Below, piece after piece: positions 14,370-18,049 of a stretch of DNA of 18,049 nt (its first letter is position 1; the number at the start of each line of letters is the position of its first letter). Under the pieces are notes generated by a model. That model was given only the letters and a program-made list of their open reading frames with translations. It searched no databases and had not been told where the DNA came from. The position numbers were made by a program, and so were the translations under genes. The DNA is taken from contig CALAFV010000136.1 of assembly GCA_937891445.1 (NCBI GenBank), positions 1 through 18,049 of the forward strand, in the 5' to 3' direction. This stretch comes from an uncultured Phycisphaerales bacterium (GTDB taxonomy: Bacteria > Planctomycetota > Phycisphaerae > Phycisphaerales > UBA1924).

Positions 14370-16175
14370 TCAGGACGCCGCGGGGTTCGGCGTGGGCGGG
14401 GGGGCTGGGGAGGGCGCGGCGAGCCTCTCCCGGTGGAACGCCCGCACGGAGCGTACGGCCTCGCCGATAAACACGGCGGCGAAGCCCAGCAGGGCGACCC
14501 CGACGATGCCGTTCATCACCACCGGGTTCATCCCCTTCGCGGTCCAGATCTCCCCCGCGACGGCCGCGCGGCCGGCCTGGAAGATCTGCAGGGCCAACGC
14601 CGTCAGGGTGATCGTCATCACGAAGGCGGTGGGGAGCGCGGTGTACCAGCAGCGCTTGCCGGACCGGTACAGCCAGACGGTGATCCCCAGCAGCGTCAGC
14701 GAGGCGAGGAGTTGGTTGGAGGTGCCAAAGAGCGTCCAGAAGAGCAGGTACGAGCCTCGCTCGGCGACAAGGAGGATCAGCAGCGGCACGCCCGCCGTGG
14801 CTCCCGCGGCGATCGCGCCCGCCAGGCGGCCGGTGGTCCCGGTGAGTTCCTGGAGCAGGTAACGCCCGAGGCGCGTCGAGACGTCGAGCGTATCGAAGAT
14901 GAACGTCGCGACGGCCATGGTGCCGAAGGTCGTCGCGACAAAGAGCATCTCCGCGCCCCCGCCGGTGAAGACGGTGATGAAGCGGGCCAGCCCCTCGCCG
15001 TAGATCGCCCCCGGGGGCTTCGGTCTGGTGATCCCGTCGGCGCCCGTGATCTGCAGGTCGGCCTGCGTCGCGACCATGACGGTGGCCAGCGCGATCACGG
15101 CGACGAACCCTTCGAGGAGCATCGCTCCGAACCCGATGGGCTTGCAGTGGGACTCCTTGGCGATCTGGCGCGAGGTCGTCCCGCCGCAGACCAGCCCGTG
15201 GAACCCCGAGCAGGCGCCGCAGGCGATGGTGACGAAGAGGAAGGGGAAGATCAGGCTCGTCAGGTTCGGCGCGTTCTCGCCACCCGCGAAGAAGGCGCCG
15301 TAGTCGGCCAGCGGCTTGGTCGCCGGCTGCTGCACGGTGAAGTTCCCCGCCAGCAGGCCGAGGACGCCGACGGCGATCGCCAGGTACAGCACGAACCCAC
15401 CCAGGTACCCCCGCGGCTGCTGAAGCAGCCACAGCGGCACGAGCGAGGCGACGAAGCAGTAGGCGAGGATCGCGACCTCCCAGGTCCCGATGTCAAAGAC
15501 CAGCACGGTCGAGATGCGCGTCCCGAGGTAGATCACGCCGAGCGTGGCCGGCACGAAGATAAGGGTCGAGAGCCACATCGGCGGCCTGAGGAAGCGCTGC
15601 ACCAGCCCCATCACCAGGGCCAGCCCCAGGTACATCACCGACGCCGCGGCGACCGCCCCGCCCCGGTTCGCCACGCCCTCAATCCCCTCGATCTCCTCCG
15701 AGACGCCGACGAACGTCGCGGCGGTGACCTCGGTGAAAGCCACGATGACATACAGCAGCGCCAGCCAGATGAAGCCGACCATGCAGAGGTAAGCCCGCCG
15801 GCCGAGGTGGCACCGGGCGATCTCGGCGACGGAGTGGGCTCCGTGTCGGATGGAGGCGACCAGCGCCGAGAAGTCGTGCACCGCCCCGATGAAAATGACC
15901 CCCAGCCCGATCCACAGCAGGCACGGCAGCCACCCGAACGCGAGGCAGGCCAGGATCGGCCCGACGATCGGCCCCGCGGCGGCGATCGCCGAAAAGTGCT
16001 GCCCCATGAGGTAGAACGGCCGGGTGGGGACGAAATCCACACCATCGTTCCTGATGGTGGCCGGGGTGGCGTTGGCGTCGTCGAGGTTGTACTGGCGGGC
16101 GATGAAGGAGCCGTAGAGGAGGTACCCGGCGGTCAGGAGGGCGATGACCAGGAGGGAGAGGAGCAGGAGGCTCAT
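14370..16175 (-). CDS. cstA: CstA-family carbon-starvation / peptide transporter
   Basis: This 601-residue inner-membrane protein of the CstA family imports peptides or pyruvate in characterised members (CstA, BtsT). Signature blocks are RNDGVDFVPTRPFYLMGQHF, SAIAAAGPIVGPILACLAFG, VHDFSALVASIRHGAHSVAE, and ACGACSGFHGLVCGGTTSRQ followed by IAKESHCKPIGFGAMLLEGF. At least a dozen hydrophobic segments are evident. It is shorter than E. coli CstA (about 700). ATG 16175 is preferred over TTG 16181, because TACGCT ends 7 nt before the ATG and a -35-like GTGACA lies upstream. The peptidase gene follows after 14 nt, suggesting co-transcription and a joint role in using external peptides. The substrate is not determined. 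Confidence 0.93.
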   Translation of the reverse strand: MSLLLLSLLVIALLTAGYLLYGSFIARQYNLDDANATPATIRNDGVDFVPTRPFYLMGQHFSAIAAAGPIVGPILACLAFGWLPCLLWIGLGVIFIGAVHDFSALVASIRHGAHSVAEIARCHLGRRAYLCMVGFIWLALLYVIVAFTEVTAATFVGVSEEIEGIEGVANRGGAVAAASVMYLGLALVMGLVQRFLRPPMWLSTLIFVPATLGVIYLGTRISTVLVFDIGTWEVAILAYCFVASLVPLWLLQQPRGYLGGFVLYLAIAVGVLGLLAGNFTVQQPATKPLADYGAFFAGGENAPNLTSLIFPFLFVTIACGACSGFHGLVCGGTTSRQIAKESHCKPIGFGAMLLEGFVAVIALATVMVATQADLQITGADGITRPKPPGAIYGEGLARFITVFTGGGAEMLFVATTFGTMAVATFIFDTLDVSTRLGRYLLQELTGTTGRLAGAIAAGATAGVPLLILLVAERGSYLLFWTLFGTSNQLLASLTLLGITVWLYRSGKRCWYTALPTAFVMTITLTALALQIFQAGRAAVAGEIWTAKGMNPVVMNGIVGVALLGFAAVFIGEAVRSVRAFHRERLAAPSPAPPPTPNPAAS

Positions 16176-16182
16176 GCGCAAG

Positions 16183-16212
16183 AGCGTACCGGCGGGGGAC
16201 CGGTCCTGTCAC
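16183..16212 (-). promoter_or_regulatory. promoter of cstA (GTGACA, 18 bp, TACGCT)
   Basis: On the minus strand the -35-like GTGACA (16212-16207) is 18 bp from the -10-like TACGCT (16188-16183). The expected start of transcription is at or next to the ATG at 16175, which predicts a leaderless mRNA. No Shine-Dalgarno sequence is visible. Confidence 0.5.
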
Positions 16213-16243
16213 GCGCCCCGTTTCCGCTGTCCGCGGGCGTGAC
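16208..16243. promoter_or_regulatory. 7-bp dyad overlapping the cstA -35, possible operator
   Basis: GTCACGC (16208-16214) and GCGTGAC (16237-16243) are perfect inverted arms with 22 bp between them, about three helical turns centre to centre. One arm covers the -35-like GTGACA. A regulator binding site is possible; a transcript hairpin is less likely to matter if transcription starts at 16175. Confidence 0.35.
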
Positions 16244-16311
16244 CCGGACCTTCTGGCGGGGCGCTTCCGGGTCGAAAGCCATGCGTTATGCTGGTTCGAT
16301 ACGTCCCTGTT

Positions 16312-16325
16312 CCCCGTCAGCGGGG
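16312..16325 (-). terminator. weak hairpin after the carboxyltransferase gene
   Basis: CCCCG (16312-16316) pairs with CGGGG (16321-16325) around TCAG, 23 nt beyond the stop at 16348. There are only five base pairs and no T-run in the direction of transcription, so any terminating effect is doubtful. Confidence 0.2.
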
Positions 16326-16347
16326 CCGGACCCATCCTCATTGGCGT

Positions 16348-18033
16348 TCATGTCTGAATCACGCCTGTCTTGAACGCCCTGGAGTAATCCCACCCCGCCG
16401 TCGCCTCCAGCGCCGCGATGAGTTCCTCGCGTGTCCGGTGCGGCTCGATGATCCGGTCCACCCAGCCGCGTGCAGCGCCGTGGCGGATGTCGGCCTGCTC
16501 GGTGTAACTGGCGTGGATCGCCGCGTAGATCTGCTTGTGCGTCTCGGGGTCGATCGTTTCCCCCTTGCGCTTGCGGGAGGCTTCCTCGATCGTGGTCAGC
16601 ACGCCGGTGGCCTGATTCGCGCCCATGACAGCGCACTTGGCGCTGGGCCAGGCGAACGAGAGGAACTGGTCGAAGGCGCGGCCGCACATCGCGTAGTTCC
16701 CCGCGCCGTACGACCCGCCGAGGATCACCACGATCTTGGGGACGATGGAGTTGCTCATCGCGTTAACCATCTTCGCCCCGGCGCGGATGATCCCGCCCTG
16801 CTCGCTGTCGCGCCCGACCATGAATCCGGTCGTGTCGTGCAGGAAGATCAGCGGGATCTTCCGCTGGTTGCAGTCCATGATGAACCGGGCCGCCTTGTCC
16901 GCCGAGTCGTCGTAGATCACGCCGGGCATCTGGACCGATTTGGTCGGCCCCGCCTTGCCGCCGGGCATCGTGCGCTGCACGAGTTTCTTCTGGTTGGCGA
17001 CGATGCCGCACGCGCGGCCGCCGATCTTCGCGTAGCCGCAGACGATCGTCTGGCCGTACTCGGCCTTGTACTCGTCGAAGTCGGGGGCGAGGGACGTGTG
17101 GCCGTCGCTGTTGGGGACGCCGCGGGCGTCCACGATCGTCTCGATGATTTCGCGCACGTCGTACTGAGCGCCGGGCTTGTCCGTGAAGACCTCGTAGACG
17201 CGCTGCGGGTCCTGCGCCGCCGAGAGGATGGACCGGCCTCCTCCGGCGCCTGCGGGCGGGTACTTCTCCACCAGCGACCGCAGCCGCCGGATACACGCCT
17301 CGTCGTCCGGTTCGCGGAAGTCGATCGTCCCGCTGATCTGCGCGTGCATCTGGGCGCCGCCCAGTTCCTCGTCGGTGACCTCCTGCCCGATCGCCGCCTT
17401 CACCAGCGCCGGCCCGGCGAGGTACAGCCCGCTCCCCTCGGTCATCAGCAGCGTGTCGCACAGCACCGGCAGGTACCCGCCGCCGGCGACGCAGTACCCC
17501 ATGATCGCCGCGATCTGCGGGATCCCCTCGGCGCTGATGACGGCGTTGTTGCGGAAGATGCGGCCGAAGTCGTCCGTGTCCGGGAACACGTCCTCCTGCA
17601 GCGGCAGGAAGACGCCGGCGCTGTCCACGAGGTAGATCAGCGGCAGGCGGGCCATCGTCGCGATCGTCTGGGCCCGGATGATCTTCTTGCACGTCATCGG
17701 GAAGAACGCGCCGGCCTTCACCGTCGCGTCGTTCGCCACGATCATGCACAGCCGGCCCTCGACCGGGCCGACGCCCGTCACGACGCCGGCGCCCGGTGCG
17801 CCGCCGTGCTCGCGGTACATGTTGAACGCCGCCCACAGCCCCATCTCGACGAACCGCTGCGGGTCGTCCAGCAGGCGGTCGATGCGCTCGCGGGCGGTCA
17901 GGCGGCCCTTCTCGTGCTGGCGGTCGATGGCCTTCGGCCCGCCCCCCAGGCGGATCTGCCGCTCCTGCTGCTGGTACTCCTCGTTGAGTTCGCGGAGCCG
18001 GTTGATGCTGGTGGAAGCGGCGTGCTGCGACAT
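16348..18033 (-). CDS. acyl-CoA carboxylase carboxyltransferase (beta) subunit, MCC-beta/PccB family
   Basis: This subunit transfers CO2 from carboxybiotin to an acyl-CoA. The 561-residue product has both crotonase-like carboxyltransferase halves. The N-terminal half includes KGRLTARERIDRLLD, a VDSAGVFLPLQEDVFPD, FGRIFRNNAVIS block close to methylcrotonyl-CoA carboxylase beta, and GYCVAGGGYLPVLCD. The C-terminal half includes GGSYGAGNYAMCGRAFDQF, FAWPSAKCAVMGANQATGVL and the RHGAARGWVDRII end. Length fits the MCC-beta class (about 535-560). Substrate could be 3-methylcrotonyl-, geranyl-, propionyl- or a related acyl-CoA; it cannot be fixed from sequence. The biotin carboxylase/carrier subunit is not in view and may lie upstream past the right edge or elsewhere. 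ATG 18033 is near the window end, with only 16 upstream bases visible. Confidence 0.88.
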   Translation of the reverse strand: MSQHAASTSINRLRELNEEYQQQERQIRLGGGPKAIDRQHEKGRLTARERIDRLLDDPQRFVEMGLWAAFNMYREHGGAPGAGVVTGVGPVEGRLCMIVANDATVKAGAFFPMTCKKIIRAQTIATMARLPLIYLVDSAGVFLPLQEDVFPDTDDFGRIFRNNAVISAEGIPQIAAIMGYCVAGGGYLPVLCDTLLMTEGSGLYLAGPALVKAAIGQEVTDEELGGAQMHAQISGTIDFREPDDEACIRRLRSLVEKYPPAGAGGGRSILSAAQDPQRVYEVFTDKPGAQYDVREIIETIVDARGVPNSDGHTSLAPDFDEYKAEYGQTIVCGYAKIGGRACGIVANQKKLVQRTMPGGKAGPTKSVQMPGVIYDDSADKAARFIMDCNQRKIPLIFLHDTTGFMVGRDSEQGGIIRAGAKMVNAMSNSIVPKIVVILGGSYGAGNYAMCGRAFDQFLSFAWPSAKCAVMGANQATGVLTTIEEASRKRKGETIDPETHKQIYAAIHASYTEQADIRHGAARGWVDRIIEPHRTREELIAALEATAGWDYSRAFKTGVIQT

Positions 18034-18049
18034 GTTTCGTCGGCCTTGC

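Noticed and set aside
12097..14862. 921-codon open frame on the plus strand
   Set aside because: Antisense to the M28 peptidase and birA, both with intact motifs. Long antisense frames are expected at this G+C content.
14356..15432. N-terminal extension of the M28 peptidase frame
   Set aside because: The frame is open upstream but overlaps cstA on the same strand. The signal peptide at 14355 marks the true start.
14433..16373. 646-codon open frame on the plus strand
   Set aside because: Antisense to cstA; the composition is Arg/Gly/Asp/Gln-rich and it has no recognisable fold.

Overview
The window is about 70% G+C and carries a dense, mostly conserved bacterial gene set on both strands. Long antisense open frames are frequent, as expected at this base composition. 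I infer a planctomycete, perhaps of the Phycisphaerae. The grounds are the Rsb/SpoIIE-type partner-switching proteins in a Gram-negative setting (MlaE permease, lipoprotein), the unusual HU-like protein, and the intergenic heptamer and decamer repeats. No 16S gene or other definitive marker is present, so this placement is moderate confidence only.

Layout. The left edge holds guaA on the minus strand, missing its C-terminal end. Divergent from it are a small HEAT-like lipoprotein, an RsbW-type anti-sigma kinase and a STAS anti-sigma antagonist, with short gene overlaps. A gap containing a 10-bp tandem repeat and a hairpin leads to an MlaE-type lipid permease. This permease converges on a UbiA prenyltransferase, and the gap between them has inverted heptamer-repeat arrays. 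Divergent from ubiA is a ribH-nusB-ftsY operon (riboflavin synthesis, transcription antitermination, protein targeting). It is followed by a GAF-PP2C phosphatase of the SpoIIE/RsbU type, a monomeric sarcosine oxidase-like flavoprotein, and an HU-like DNA-binding protein with a good sigma-70-like promoter.

The right third is a minus-strand series. From upstream to downstream it runs: acyl-CoA carboxylase carboxyltransferase subunit, CstA peptide/carbon-starvation transporter, secreted glutamate-carboxypeptidase-like M28 metallopeptidase, biotin-protein ligase, and a CobB/SIRT5-type sirtuin. The last three overlap by 4 nt at each junction. A plausible but unproven theme is peptide hydrolysis and uptake, biotin-dependent acyl-CoA metabolism, and removal of acyl-lysine damage.

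No mobile element, CRISPR array, tRNA, rRNA or clearly new multi-gene system was found. The most interesting signals are these: a TACNNT element repeatedly placed 6 to 10 nt before start codons, suggesting leaderless transcripts; a dyad over the cstA -35; a class III sirtuin lacking its zinc cysteines; a UbiA protein without the second Asp motif; an Arg-rich tail on lumazine synthase; and two intergenic short-repeat elements.
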